From Candidatus Gastranaerophilales bacterium (GTDB taxonomy: Bacteria; Cyanobacteriota; Vampirovibrionia; Gastranaerophilales; Gastranaerophilaceae), in the NCBI GenBank assembly GCA_910587055.1, contig CAJUKY010000005.1, forward strand, positions 42,962 through 106,961: a DNA stretch of 64,000 nt, read 5' to 3'. Under the pieces are notes generated by a model, which saw nothing but the letters and a program-made list of their open reading frames with translations, was not told where the DNA came from and ran no database searches. Numbering within the stretch: the stretch's first letter is position 1; each line of letters starts with the position of its first letter. The translations under genes and the position numbers were made by a program. Positions 1 through 8,099 of the stretch are shown one piece after another.

Positions 1-9
1 AGGATAAAA

Positions 10-2424
10 ATGGCTAAAAAACAGGTTATAGCTTATCTTCACACCCACTGGGACAGAGAATGGTACAGAACAAAAGAAGAATTCAATTTAAGGCTGCTTG
101 AAGTTTTTGATGAAATTCTTTATGAGCTTGAAACCGGCTCTGCGCCTTATTTTTACTTTGACGGGCAAACCTGTGCGCTTGAAGATTATTTAAAATTCCG
201 CCCCGAAAAACTTGATACGGTAAAAGCCTTGATAGAGAAGGGAAAGCTGGATATCGGGCCGTTTTTTGTAAGCGCGGATAATTTTCTTGTTAACGGCATT
301 TCTTTAATCAGAAATCTAAATTTAGGAATTAAAAGCGCTAAAACTCTTGGCAGTAAAGAGTTTATAGGGTATCTTCCCGATACTTTCGGACATTCTAAAA
401 GTATTTTTAAAATTTTAAAATCTTTTAATATCCCGTATGCCCTTGCATGGCGCGGGGTTCCGGCTTTAGAGGATAATGATTTTCAAATAAACGGTATAAA
501 TACAACAAAACTTGTTTACGGATATTTTATGGATGCCCTGCATCCTTTGTGTAACAAGGATTTAGAGGATATTCAAAAAGAAGAATGGCAAAAAACCGCA
601 GATAATCTGGAAAATATTTTAGACAGAATTGCAAAAAATTCTTCAGGTAAGGTACTTTTGCCTGTCGGGGCGGATCATCTGGCTGTTTTAAAAAATTCTT
701 CCGCTATTATTAAGAATGTAAACAAATATTTAAAAAATTACGAAATTAAGCTTTCAAATCCGTTTGAATACGTTCAAAACGCTGATTATACAAAGCTTTC
801 AATGGATGGTGAGCTTTTAGATAACTCTGAAACCTACATTCTGCCGGGGGTTTATTCTTCAAGAATTCCGCAAAAGGTTGATAATGCTAAACTTCAGTGG
901 GATTTATTCAGAATTGTCGAACCTTTTAATTATTTTATGAAAAAAGAGTTTCAAAATGGCGGAAATTATACACCATCACTGGATTATGCCGTTAAAACAC
1001 TTCTAAAAAACCACGCCCATGATTCAATTTACGGCTGTTCGATTGATGAAGTGCATAAATGCGTGCAATCCAGATTTGATAAGGTAAAAGCCATAACTGA
1101 CGGGATAAAACATAGGTTAATAAGGGATTTTAAGCGTTTATACCTTAAAAATGCTGATACAGCAGGGGTTTCAGACATTGACGGAAATTTAAACGGTAAA
1201 AGTTCACGTTCAAAAATCGGTGTGTTTAATTTTTCAAATTATGAATATTCAGGTACAGCAAGGATTATAACTGATTTTAAGATGCAAAATGCGCAATTGA
1301 TAAGGAAATTCAGGGCCTTTTCAGATGAAATCCTTTACGATACAAGGCAAATCCCCGTTACGGAACAGTATTTGCCTGCTTATGAATATCTAATAGAGGT
1401 AAACTCCTTGCCTCCGTTTTCTTTTAACCAAGTTGAAAATGTTAAAATTGAGTCATCACTTGAAATAACGGAAAATAAAATCTCTAATTCCTTTCTGGAA
1501 TTGAATTTAACACGTAAAAACGGCAGATTAAGCGTAAATTTTGTTGATAAAAAGACGGGTGAAAAATTTACCGATGCGCTCAAAATTCTTGATACAAAAG
1601 ATATCGGGGATTCTTATAACTGTGCACCTGTGGGAAAACCTGCAGAGCTCAAGCTTTTAGATGCTAAAGTTATTGAAAAAGGCCCGATTAGAGCTGTTTT
1701 AAGGCTTATTTTTGAGCACAATTTTAAGCTTGATGTTTCGCTTACAAATACAGGCAGATTTTTTGAATTTGAGGCTAAATTCAATAATAATAAGAAAAAC
1801 AGAAAAATTCAAGCGTGCCTGAAAGTGAAAAAGCCTATAGAATCTACATTTGCGGAGGATGCCGCAGGATATATTCAAAGAAAACACGATTATAATTGGC
1901 TTTTAAGCGATAATATGCCAGCAAAGCCTAAAATAGAAGTAAAAACAAATTCTTACCCAATGCAAAAATGGGTAATGGCGCAGAATTTGGGCGTTTTAAC
2001 ACTCGGTTTGAGTGAATATGAAATTTATAAAAATGAATTAAAAATCACTCTAATCCGCGGTACGGGGCGGATTTCGGAACCGAAAAATCCTGCCAGATTT
2101 ATCCCCGCAGGTCCGCCGATTGAAGCTCCGGATTTGCAATGTTTAGGATTTCACACCTTAAATTTTGCTGTTGTCTTAAACCCTGATATAGCTTCAATTC
2201 AACAAGATGCAGAGGTCTTTTATCAGCCTGCAGTGGGGATTTTAGGAGATTTTAATCTGCCGCGTTCAAAAAAATTATTGAATCTGCCTGAAAATTTGAT
2301 TTTTTACGGATTAAAACCCTCTGATAACAATACTTTTGGCGTATTTTACAATTCATCCGATAAAAATATCGTGTACAAAAATAAAACAGTGTTACCTGAA
2401 AGCATTGAATTTATTGAATTATAG
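10..2424 (+). CDS. Alpha-mannosidase, glycoside hydrolase family 38
   Basis: Retaining alpha-mannosidase that removes alpha-linked mannose from oligosaccharides, probably in the cytoplasm because no signal peptide is visible. The N-terminus carries the GH38 zinc-site motif HTHWDREWY (about residues 11-19), followed by YLPDTFGHS (about 121-129), whose Asp is the family nucleophile. A second metal-site region, NHAHDSIYGCS, lies near 335-345. The long C-terminal half is beta-rich, as usual in the family. At 804 residues it is within the bacterial GH38 range. AGGA lies 5 nt before the ATG. The gene starts 10 bases into the window, so any upstream operon partner is out of view. The family call is secure; the exact linkage is unknown. 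Confidence 0.93.
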   Translation: MAKKQVIAYLHTHWDREWYRTKEEFNLRLLEVFDEILYELETGSAPYFYFDGQTCALEDYLKFRPEKLDTVKALIEKGKLDIGPFFVSADNFLVNGISLIRNLNLGIKSAKTLGSKEFIGYLPDTFGHSKSIFKILKSFNIPYALAWRGVPALEDNDFQINGINTTKLVYGYFMDALHPLCNKDLEDIQKEEWQKTADNLENILDRIAKNSSGKVLLPVGADHLAVLKNSSAIIKNVNKYLKNYEIKLSNPFEYVQNADYTKLSMDGELLDNSETYILPGVYSSRIPQKVDNAKLQWDLFRIVEPFNYFMKKEFQNGGNYTPSLDYAVKTLLKNHAHDSIYGCSIDEVHKCVQSRFDKVKAITDGIKHRLIRDFKRLYLKNADTAGVSDIDGNLNGKSSRSKIGVFNFSNYEYSGTARIITDFKMQNAQLIRKFRAFSDEILYDTRQIPVTEQYLPAYEYLIEVNSLPPFSFNQVENVKIESSLEITENKISNSFLELNLTRKNGRLSVNFVDKKTGEKFTDALKILDTKDIGDSYNCAPVGKPAELKLLDAKVIEKGPIRAVLRLIFEHNFKLDVSLTNTGRFFEFEAKFNNNKKNRKIQACLKVKKPIESTFAEDAAGYIQRKHDYNWLLSDNMPAKPKIEVKTNSYPMQKWVMAQNLGVLTLGLSEYEIYKNELKITLIRGTGRISEPKNPARFIPAGPPIEAPDLQCLGFHTLNFAVVLNPDIASIQQDAEVFYQPAVGILGDFNLPRSKKLLNLPENLIFYGLKPSDNNTFGVFYNSSDKNIVYKNKTVLPESIEFIEL

Positions 2425-2437
2425 AGATATCAGCAAA

Positions 2438-3109
2438 TTATTTAACTGCTGTTTCCTCACTCGCAGATTCTGTTTCAACAAGATTAACCATTGCATTTTC
2501 CATAATTGTGCGATTGCTTTCAACTTTTGAAAGAGCATTCCTTTTTTTGTATAAAAGGTAGAAAAACGCAATAATAACAGCGGTTGCGCCCACAATTACA
2601 AACTCAATATGGTCTTTAATTTTTTCGCCGAAAATCATCAGCACCGCACTTACAATGAAAAAGCGCATGCCGCGTCCCACAACGGATGCAGCCATAAAGG
2701 CCCAAAAATTCATATTCAAAATGCCGCTTGCAATTGTAAAAACCTTATAAGGAATTGGCGTAAAAGCCGCAAAGAATACGGCTTGCGGACCGTATTTATT
2801 ATAAAGAGTCTCCACTTTTTCAAACTGATCAGCGGCTCTGCGGTTTCCGTTTTTGCTGATAAGCCCGAATAGCCAGTTAAATACGGGTCTCCCGCCAAAT
2901 CTGCCTATGAAGTATCCTATAGCACCGCCTATTGCAGATGCTATGGTGCATACAAAAGCAAAGTATAAGGCGCTTTGCGGGGCTTTTAAATCCATTGCAA
3001 TCAATAAAAAATCAGGCGGCGGAACAAGGAAAAAGCTTTCTATACAAGAATTTAGAGCTAATCCTATTGTGCCGAGTTCCGTAAAATATTGATTTATAGC
3101 GTTTAACAT
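2438..3109 (-). CDS. YqaA/DedA-like membrane protein (SNARE-associated, VTT domain)
   Basis: Polytopic inner-membrane protein of the YqaA/VTT (DedA-related) group, whose members are linked to lipid flipping or membrane homeostasis. The N-terminal part contains two reentrant-type segments around ESFFLVPPPDFLL, followed by GGAIGYFIGRFGG and FAAFTPIPYKVFTIASG. The latter matches the conserved F-[TS]-P-[IV]-P-[YF]-[KR] signature of YqaA-type proteins. About four to five hydrophobic segments are visible, and the tail is polar. AAGGA precedes the ATG. It converges on the GH38 gene with a 13-nt gap. Substrate unknown. Confidence 0.82.
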   Translation of the reverse strand: MLNAINQYFTELGTIGLALNSCIESFFLVPPPDFLLIAMDLKAPQSALYFAFVCTIASAIGGAIGYFIGRFGGRPVFNWLFGLISKNGNRRAADQFEKVETLYNKYGPQAVFFAAFTPIPYKVFTIASGILNMNFWAFMAASVVGRGMRFFIVSAVLMIFGEKIKDHIEFVIVGATAVIIAFFYLLYKKRNALSKVESNRTIMENAMVNLVETESASEETAVK

Positions 3110-3160
3110 ATAATTTCTGTTCCTTAAAAGTATTTGTATATAGGGTTTTTAAACTTTTTA

Positions 3161-3601
3161 TTAATGTTTAAGCACCTGTTTATCGGTATTTTCAGGATTT
3201 TCGGGTTTTAGTCCTATAAGCCCTGCTAAATCACGGATTACTTTTCCGTTTTTATCGATGGCAGTTGCCCGTACCTCAGCTATAGTGCAGATTTTGCCGG
3301 TTTCTTTAATTTTTACAACCTGATAAAATGTAACACTTGCCGCGCTGTGCTCTTTTACAATAGTACTAACAACAACATTATTCAAGAGTTTTGCGGGAAA
3401 TTTGTATTTTATGTTAATATCTACAACGGGCATAACAATCCCGAAATCCCGCGCCAGTTCATCAATTCGAACCCCGTTATTAAAAAGCCATTCAACACGC
3501 CCCGCTTCCATCCACCTCAGGTATGTTCCATGCCACACTACCCCGTATGCGTCTGTATCAGCGTATTGTACCTTATATTCCAAATTTATTTCAGAGTTCA
3601 T
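3161..3601 (-). CDS. Acyl-CoA thioesterase, YbgC/FadM (hot-dog fold) family
   Basis: Small cytoplasmic hot-dog-fold thioesterase that hydrolyses acyl-CoA (possibly acyl-ACP) thioesters. The signature YADTDAYGVVWHGTYLRW includes the catalytic Asp of the YbgC/4-hydroxybenzoyl-CoA thioesterase group. I chose the ATG at 3601 (MNSEINLEYKV) rather than an earlier in-frame ATG at 3634. It lies 1 nt after the stop of the upstream gene, places the conserved motif at the usual distance from the N-terminus, and gives a normal length of 146 residues. It is probably translationally coupled to the upstream gene. Confidence 0.85.
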   Translation of the reverse strand: MNSEINLEYKVQYADTDAYGVVWHGTYLRWMEAGRVEWLFNNGVRIDELARDFGIVMPVVDINIKYKFPAKLLNNVVVSTIVKEHSAASVTFYQVVKIKETGKICTIAEVRATAIDKNGKVIRDLAGLIGLKPENPENTDKQVLKH

Positions 3602-3602
3602 C

Positions 3603-4139
3603 TTATTTCTTTCTTTTTTTATTCTGTTTTTCAAGAGAGGTTAAATCCCTTGTGTAAGTAACAAAAGAGGGCGGCTGAATAACCGTTCTTACAAGCAGAA
3701 TGTTATCATTTGTGTATGCTTCAACCGTTATGGAGTTTATTTTGTCATCCGGTGAAATTTTTACGCTGCCATTATGCTCGCATTTGTCTATGATACAGTA
3801 GGCGGAGGCTTTTTTAGAGAATGGATTTTTATTTACGGCGTTTAATTCTTCAACCAGTTTTTTTGAAACGACGGAAGCTTTTACCTTTGAATTTATTGAA
3901 AATTCGCTTAATGCTTTTGAAGTGAAAATACTTGCATTTGTTTGTACAAGGGCATTTTTCCTGTTTTCTGCCTTAAGTAAAAAATTCGGTGAAATATAAA
4001 GCCCGATACAAATTATAAGCAAAATCAGAATAAAAATTTCAAAAAATGTGATTTTATTCGGGTTTTCATCTTTTTTTGCAGGCTCTGTTGCTTTATTTTC
4101 GGTATTTTCCGGTGTTTCGTTTATTTTATTTTCATCCAT
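3603..4139 (-). CDS. Membrane-anchored hypothetical protein, pilin-like N-terminus
   Basis: Not recognised as a named family. It has a charged cytoplasmic N-terminus of about 30 residues rich in Glu, Asn and Lys. A single hydrophobic helix follows (TFFEIFILILLIICIGLYI, about 32-50), then an extracytoplasmic domain with one possible disulfide pair (YCIIDKCEH). The TFFE start of the helix resembles the class III pilin helix with its conserved Glu, but there is no clear Gly-Phe peptidase site, so pilin identity is only a suggestion. A GGAG Shine-Dalgarno precedes the ATG. The thioesterase gene follows within 2 nt. Confidence 0.6.
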   Translation of the reverse strand: MDENKINETPENTENKATEPAKKDENPNKITFFEIFILILLIICIGLYISPNFLLKAENRKNALVQTNASIFTSKALSEFSINSKVKASVVSKKLVEELNAVNKNPFSKKASAYCIIDKCEHNGSVKISPDDKINSITVEAYTNDNILLVRTVIQPPSFVTYTRDLTSLEKQNKKRKK

Positions 4140-4204
4140 TTTATTATTTTCTCCATTTTAATTGTATTCTTGTTATATAAGGCTTTTTGGCCTGCATTAT
4201 ATGG

Positions 4205-5026
4205 CTATTTTTCAACTACGAGAAAAGATTTCACCCTTCTTTGAGAACCGAAACTTGAAAAAATTTCCGTATCTTTAAAGTTTACAGAAGTTGAAGCTCC
4301 GCCGTCAAGTGCCATTGCTTTGTCAAACTTCATTTTTTTACAAAAATCTCTGATTTCTGCCATACTCACCTTGTTTTGATTTGTAAAGATTATGAAATAT
4401 AAAATCTCGCTTTTCAAGGCTAAAACTGTTCTTTCTCTTCGTTTTAAGACATCTGCCGCCTGAAGTTTTACTTTGTTATTTTCCATTACAACAAAACTTT
4501 CTTTTTCAAGATTCATAACCGGGTAAATCATAGGCCCGCCTTGAATAGAATGTTTTATGGTCTTGCCTTCGGGCACTGTTGCAAAGTGATTATCAATATC
4601 AAAAGAAAGATTTCCTCTGTCATTTTCTAAAATTCTAAATTCCGCACGGTTTAAAATTCCTTCCAATCTATTGGCTTTGCCGGCATTTTGAATTAATTTC
4701 ATATTGGAAAAAGGCGTCTCCGCTACTTTTCCGTCGATTGTAACATATGAAACAGCATCTCCTGTTAAAATATCAAAAAATCCGCCGTTTAAAACGAGAG
4801 CAAAATTATCATTATTTTTATAAATATCGGAAGCGGTAGTAAGCTTTTCAGCCACATAAGGCTTTACTTTATCTCCGATTTTTTTTGTATTTAATTTAAA
4901 AATATAAACACCCGGAGTATTATGAATCATTGAAATTTCATCTTCAGCAGTCTTTGAAAACGCAACTCCTGAAAGGTTTTGCGCTATTATGAATATAAAT
5001 ATTGCAAATATTAATTTTTTAAACAT
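4205..5026 (-). CDS. Exported phosphodiester glycosidase-like protein (NAGPA domain)
   Basis: Secreted or periplasmic protein with an N-terminal signal peptide (hydrophobic stretch about 5-20). It shows the hallmark motifs of the NAGPA phosphodiester glycosidase domain: LNGGFFD near residue 83, GGPMIYP near 165 and ALDGGAST near 240. The family cleaves sugar-phosphodiester linkages such as GlcNAc-1-phosphodiesters, and bacterial members are thought to act on wall or surface polymers. It lies 3 nt downstream of the LPS permease gene, so it is likely co-transcribed with it and may act in envelope metabolism. The substrate is inferred only. Confidence 0.82.
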   Translation of the reverse strand: MFKKLIFAIFIFIIAQNLSGVAFSKTAEDEISMIHNTPGVYIFKLNTKKIGDKVKPYVAEKLTTASDIYKNNDNFALVLNGGFFDILTGDAVSYVTIDGKVAETPFSNMKLIQNAGKANRLEGILNRAEFRILENDRGNLSFDIDNHFATVPEGKTIKHSIQGGPMIYPVMNLEKESFVVMENNKVKLQAADVLKRRERTVLALKSEILYFIIFTNQNKVSMAEIRDFCKKMKFDKAMALDGGASTSVNFKDTEIFSSFGSQRRVKSFLVVEK

Positions 5027-5029
5027 ATA

Positions 5030-6130
5030 TTACAGGTCCTTAACTTTCTTAATAATAAATATTGAAACGATAAATGCAGCTATGGGAAATGCCGCGGCTA
5101 AAAATGGCGGCATAACGCTTTTTTGCGCCATTAAATCAAAAAACGGCAGCGTTATGTAATAAGCAAAAATCATCCCTACAGCTATGGTAAAACCTATAAG
5201 CCTCTGGCTTCTTGGCGGTGAAAACCCGAGCAGACAGCCTATTGCGGCAAATAATATACAGGTTAAAGGATGCAGATATCTTTGATAATATTTCGTCAGA
5301 ATAAAATTATATTCATCGGTAAAATCCTGTTTTTTAAGAATATCTTTATATTCTTTCAATTCTTTTGTTGTAAAAAATCTGTCCCTTTTAGTGGAGTTTA
5401 AAATCATTGTATAGACATCTTTTGCAAGTTTTCCTTCAAGAATTTTATAATTTTTAATATCATCGATATCGGTATAAACTCCGTTTTTATTGATTTTATA
5501 CTCTTTAGCCTCGGGCAAAAGCCAATAATCATCCTTTAAAAGAGCATACGGTGCAAAGACAATGCTTTTAAATGTCATTGCATCGTCATATTTTTCGTTT
5601 GCAAAATTAATAACAATAAGATTTTTAATCCCATCCGTCATAAAATTTGAAATGATAATGCCGCGTGTCGGAATTTGATTTTTATCTTTTTGAAGGTATA
5701 CAAAATGCTTGTTAAAATGCGCTCCTTCGCCCGTTGCTTTTGAGGCGTAGGGAATCATTTTATCGCTTACATAAAAACATAAAACGGAAAGAAATAAGCT
5801 AAAAACCAGTACGGGCGCCATAATTCTGCTGAATGAAAGTCCGATGCCCCTTAAAATGCTGAGCTCTGAATCTTTTGAAAGTTTATCAAAAGTAAAAAGC
5901 GTGCCGAGCAAAATACCTACAGGAATTGCTTTTCCGAGAACTTTCGGCAGTTCATAAACAAGGTATTTAAGCCCCTCCATTATAGTCCACGCGTGGGTAA
6001 ATATTTTCTTAATAATTTTAACAAGTGTTTCAGGCGCAATCCACACGATTATAAACAGCAAAAGGCACACAAGCGTTGCTTTTAAAACCTGTTTAAATAT
6101 AAATTTATCAAATATGCTGATTTTAAACAC
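5030..6130 (-). CDS. LPS-export permease, LptF/LptG (YjgP/YjgQ) family
   Basis: Inner-membrane permease of the Lpt transporter that, with LptB, extracts lipopolysaccharide from the inner membrane and pushes it into the periplasmic bridge. It has the family topology: three N-terminal membrane helices (about 12-32, 58-80, 98-120), a long periplasmic beta-jellyroll region (about 125-275), and three C-terminal helices. Its length of 366 residues is typical. lptB lies just upstream (10-nt gap). Only one LptF/G-type gene is present here, as in organisms with a single homologue; a second copy may lie elsewhere. Its presence implies an outer membrane. Confidence 0.9.
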   Translation of the reverse strand: MFKISIFDKFIFKQVLKATLVCLLLFIIVWIAPETLVKIIKKIFTHAWTIMEGLKYLVYELPKVLGKAIPVGILLGTLFTFDKLSKDSELSILRGIGLSFSRIMAPVLVFSLFLSVLCFYVSDKMIPYASKATGEGAHFNKHFVYLQKDKNQIPTRGIIISNFMTDGIKNLIVINFANEKYDDAMTFKSIVFAPYALLKDDYWLLPEAKEYKINKNGVYTDIDDIKNYKILEGKLAKDVYTMILNSTKRDRFFTTKELKEYKDILKKQDFTDEYNFILTKYYQRYLHPLTCILFAAIGCLLGFSPPRSQRLIGFTIAVGMIFAYYITLPFFDLMAQKSVMPPFLAAAFPIAAFIVSIFIIKKVKDL

Positions 6131-6140
6131 TTAATTTTCC

Positions 6141-6884
6141 TTATAAAGTGAAGTCTTTACCAAGGTAAAACTCTTTTGCAACAGGGTCTTCGGCTACTTC
6201 TTTACTTTTACCCTGAATTTTAATTTTGCCGTCAAAAATTACATAGGCTCTATCCGTAATAGAAAGAGTTGCTTTCGGATTGTGGTCTGTAATTAACACC
6301 CCGAGACCTTTTTCACGTGCCAGTTTATAAATATTTTCTTTAATATCCCCGATTGCAATAGGGTCAATCCCTGTAAAAGGCTCGTCCAAAAGGATAAAAT
6401 GCGGAGTAGCGGCAAGTGCGCGGGCTATTTCCACCCTTCTTCTCTCACCGCCTGAAAGCGATACTGCGCTTGATTTTCTGTGGCGTGTCATGCCAAATTC
6501 TTCCAAAAGTTCTTCAAGCTTTTCTTTTTTCTGTTTTTTATCAAGTTTATCATTCAATTCAAGAACCAGTTTTAAATTATCTTCAACCGAAAGTTTCCTG
6601 AATATCGAAGCTTCCTGCGGAAGATACCCCACGCCGAGTTTTGCCCTTTCATTCATAGGCATTTTTGTCATATTAATGGTTTCATTTGTTTCTTTATTTA
6701 AAAGGCTTACCGTACCTGAATTTGCTTTAACAAGCCCTACTATCATATAGAATGTGGTTGTTTTTCCGGCGCCGTTTGGCCCTAAAAGCCCTACCACTTC
6801 CCCTTTATTAACCTCAAAAGATACATCATTTACAACCGATCTGTCGCCGTAAATTTTGATAAGATTCTGCGCAATAATTTTCAT
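6141..6884 (-). CDS. lptB: LPS export ABC transporter ATPase LptB
   Basis: Cytoplasmic ATPase that powers lipopolysaccharide transport through LptF/G. It shows Walker A GPNGAGKTT (about 35-43), signature LSGGERRRVEIARAL (about 143-157), Walker B ILLDEPFTGIDP (about 165) and the switch His in LITDHN (about 198). The sequence VEDNLKLVLEL and the overall length of 247 match LptB. A good Shine-Dalgarno (GGAGG) precedes the ATG. A TATAAT hexamer on the minus strand at 6941-6946 may be its -10 box. The permease gene follows at 10 nt, so this gene likely starts the operon. Confidence 0.93.
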   Translation of the reverse strand: MKIIAQNLIKIYGDRSVVNDVSFEVNKGEVVGLLGPNGAGKTTTFYMIVGLVKANSGTVSLLNKETNETINMTKMPMNERAKLGVGYLPQEASIFRKLSVEDNLKLVLELNDKLDKKQKKEKLEELLEEFGMTRHRKSSAVSLSGGERRRVEIARALAATPHFILLDEPFTGIDPIAIGDIKENIYKLAREKGLGVLITDHNPKATLSITDRAYVIFDGKIKIQGKSKEVAEDPVAKEFYLGKDFTL

Positions 6885-7004
6885 TTAATAAACCTCCGGT
6901 TTCCCCTCAATAAATTGCCGGTTCAACCTTGTTAAAAAACATTATACTATAAAAATTCCTTTCCTTTTATTTTATAAAAATTTTGCAATATCTGTTTTAA
7001 TTTT

Positions 7005-7090
7005 TGTCATTGCAAAGGAGTGAAACGACTGCGGCAATCTAACTGCTTGTTTTTCTGGATTGCTTCGTCACTTCGCTTCTCGCAATGACA
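7005..7090. repeat. 86-bp palindromic REP-like repeat, copy 1
   Basis: Imperfect inverted repeat. The left end starts TGTCATTGC and the right end reads GGATTGCTTCGTCACTTCGC...GCAATGACA, so both ends carry TGTCATTGC facing inward. The sequence resembles the widespread non-coding TGTCATTGCGA...GCAATCC repeats seen in many genomes. A conserved 35-bp tail at 7091-7125 follows; a very similar tail follows copy 2. Confidence 0.8.
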
Positions 7091-7125
7091 AAGGGAATGT
7101 AAACATTACATGGTTAAAAGCTGTT
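7091..7125. repeat. 35-bp tail repeat, copy 1
   Basis: Direct repeat of 7424-7458. Both copies contain ATGTAAACATTACA, with the small inverted repeat TGTAA-ACA-TTACA, and end in GCTGTT. In each case the tail sits between a REP-like repeat and a larger hairpin element, so REP plus tail forms a unit of 121 bp in both places. Confidence 0.7.
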
Positions 7126-7319
7126 AATCCTTAATAATAAAGATTTATAGCATTAAGCATAAGCGAATAATAATTTCTTGGTGAACATAAATGTGAGAGT
7201 GTTTGAGTTAGCGCGCTTATCAGCTGAAAGCGCTAACGAGTTCTCAAACAATAAAAAGTGAACCTTAGAAATTATATGAGTGTTGCCAAACTGCTATAAA
7301 TCTTTATTATTAAGGATTA
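7125..7319. repeat. 195-bp hairpin element C with perfect 26-bp inverted arms
   Basis: The arms at 7125-7150 and 7294-7319 are exact 26-bp reverse complements, beginning TAATCCTTAATAATAAAG. Inside lies a second nested hairpin: TGTTTGAG (7200-7207) with CTCAAACA (7243-7250), and TTAGCGC (7208-7214) with GCGCTAA (7230-7236). No open reading frame of useful size is present. It could be a MITE-like element, an invertible segment or a structured transcript. It lies in the gene-free region between the lptB promoter and the XRE gene. Confidence 0.75.
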
Positions 7320-7337
7320 TTATGAAGATAAAAATCT

Positions 7338-7423
7338 GGATTGCCACGCCTCCTTTTGCCGAAATTTAATTTCGTGCAAAATGGGTTCTCTTGGAGGGCT
7401 CCCGTTGGTCGCTCGCAATGACA
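7338..7423. repeat. 86-bp REP-like repeat, copy 2 (variant)
   Basis: Starts GGATTGCC and ends CGCTCGCAATGACA, like the right half of copy 1. Its centre instead carries a different hairpin: CCTCC...GGAGG around TTTTGC and GCAAAA arms at about 7353-7379. The total length is again 86 bp. It looks like a REP half-element with its own inner palindrome, followed by the 35-bp tail. Confidence 0.7.
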
Positions 7424-7458
7424 GAGGAGATGTAAACATTACAAGATTAAAGGCTGTT
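7424..7458. repeat. 35-bp tail repeat, copy 2
   Basis: Second copy of the tail seen at 7091-7125. It shares ATGTAAACATTACA, then an A/T-rich stretch and GCTGTT, and abuts the left arm of hairpin element A at 7459. Confidence 0.7.
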
Positions 7459-7595
7459 ATTTTCTTGAAATAAAATATTTTACAATAAAGGACCGTTAAA
7501 AATTCGCGTCGGCTGTTTAATTTTGAACTTCTTGGTTGAACTTTGACCGGGGGAATCCCGTGTCCTGTTTGTAAAATATTTTATGGAGAGAAAAT
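7459..7595. repeat. Hairpin element A: conserved core in variable complementary arms
   Basis: The left arm at 7459-7483 pairs with the right arm at 7571-7595: two perfect blocks (7 bp and 14 bp) separated by a 4-nt mismatch. The enclosed core at 7484-7570 begins AATAAAGGACCGTTAAAAA and ends TCCCGTGTCCTGTTT. The same core ends recur at 33713-33796, where the arms are a different sequence. AGGAC near one end of the core pairs with GTCCT near the other. It sits downstream of the XRE gene stop. It may be a structured RNA or a small mobile core lodged in a palindrome. Confidence 0.75.
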
Positions 7596-7651
7596 CTTAA
7601 AAGATAAGATTTTAAATTCGGCAATGATTGTATGGCAGAAGGTGATAGGAA

Positions 7652-7945
7652 TTATTTAATAACACCTTCGGTTTTTAACATAGCTTTCACTTCCGAAAGA
7701 ATATCGGCTTTGGTCTTTTCATAATCGGTAATTTCACGATTAAACATTTCACCTTCGCCTGAAACAAACCAGTTGAGATTGACATTAAGTTTTTTACGCA
7801 ATTGAGTACATAAAAGAATTGAGGGTGTACGCGTTCCACGTTCATACCCTGTGAGTGTACTTGATGACATTTCCAGCTCAATAGCGAATTTTGCCATCGA
7901 TAGACCCAATCTTTTTCTGATTTTTTTCAAGTTTTCTTTATACAT
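7652..7945 (-). CDS. XRE/Cro-type transcriptional regulator (module 1)
   Basis: DNA-binding protein of 97 residues with one N-terminal HTH domain (about 8-65): KKIRKRLGLSMAKFAIELE followed by the recognition region SSSTLTGYERGTRTPS. The C-terminal 30 residues are charged. A GGTGG ribosome site precedes the ATG. It is divergent from the small helical protein gene at 8100. The shared 154-bp spacer holds a consensus promoter for that gene overlapped by two direct TTACTCAATTG repeats, so autoregulation and control of the neighbour are likely. Two other regulator/small-protein pairs lie at 31.5-32 kb and 49.3-49.8 kb. Confidence 0.88.
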   Translation of the reverse strand: MYKENLKKIRKRLGLSMAKFAIELEMSSSTLTGYERGTRTPSILLCTQLRKKLNVNLNWFVSGEGEMFNREITDYEKTKADILSEVKAMLKTEGVIK

Positions 7946-7965
7946 ATGAAACCACCAAATAAAAA

Positions 7966-8000
7966 TTACTCAATTGTACTTGACAAATTTTACTCAATTG
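7966..8000. promoter_or_regulatory. Direct-repeat operator candidate TTACTCAATTG x2
   Basis: TTACTCAATTG occurs at 7966-7976 and again at 7990-8000, a 24-bp period. The second copy fills the spacer between the -35 and -10 of the plus-strand promoter, and the first lies just upstream. Each copy contains the palindrome CAATTG. Likely binding sites for the adjacent XRE protein (inference). Confidence 0.6.
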
Positions 8001-8008
8001 CGTATAAT
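7980..8008 (+). promoter_or_regulatory. Consensus sigma-70-type promoter for the 8100 gene
   Basis: TTGACA at 7980-7985, a 17-nt spacer, and TATAAT at 8003-8008: a perfect vegetative promoter pointing at the small gene. The leader to the ATG is about 85 nt and contains the hairpin CCCGAAT (8038-8044) / ATTCGGG (8062-8068), with five T's shortly after (8074-8078), which could attenuate transcription. Confidence 0.8.
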
Positions 8009-8099
8009 AAAAATATAGTTAAATATTAGCCATATCACCCGAATAGTATCATAAAATATTCATTCGGGCAAAGTTTTTATATGCAAAAAGGTAGAATTT

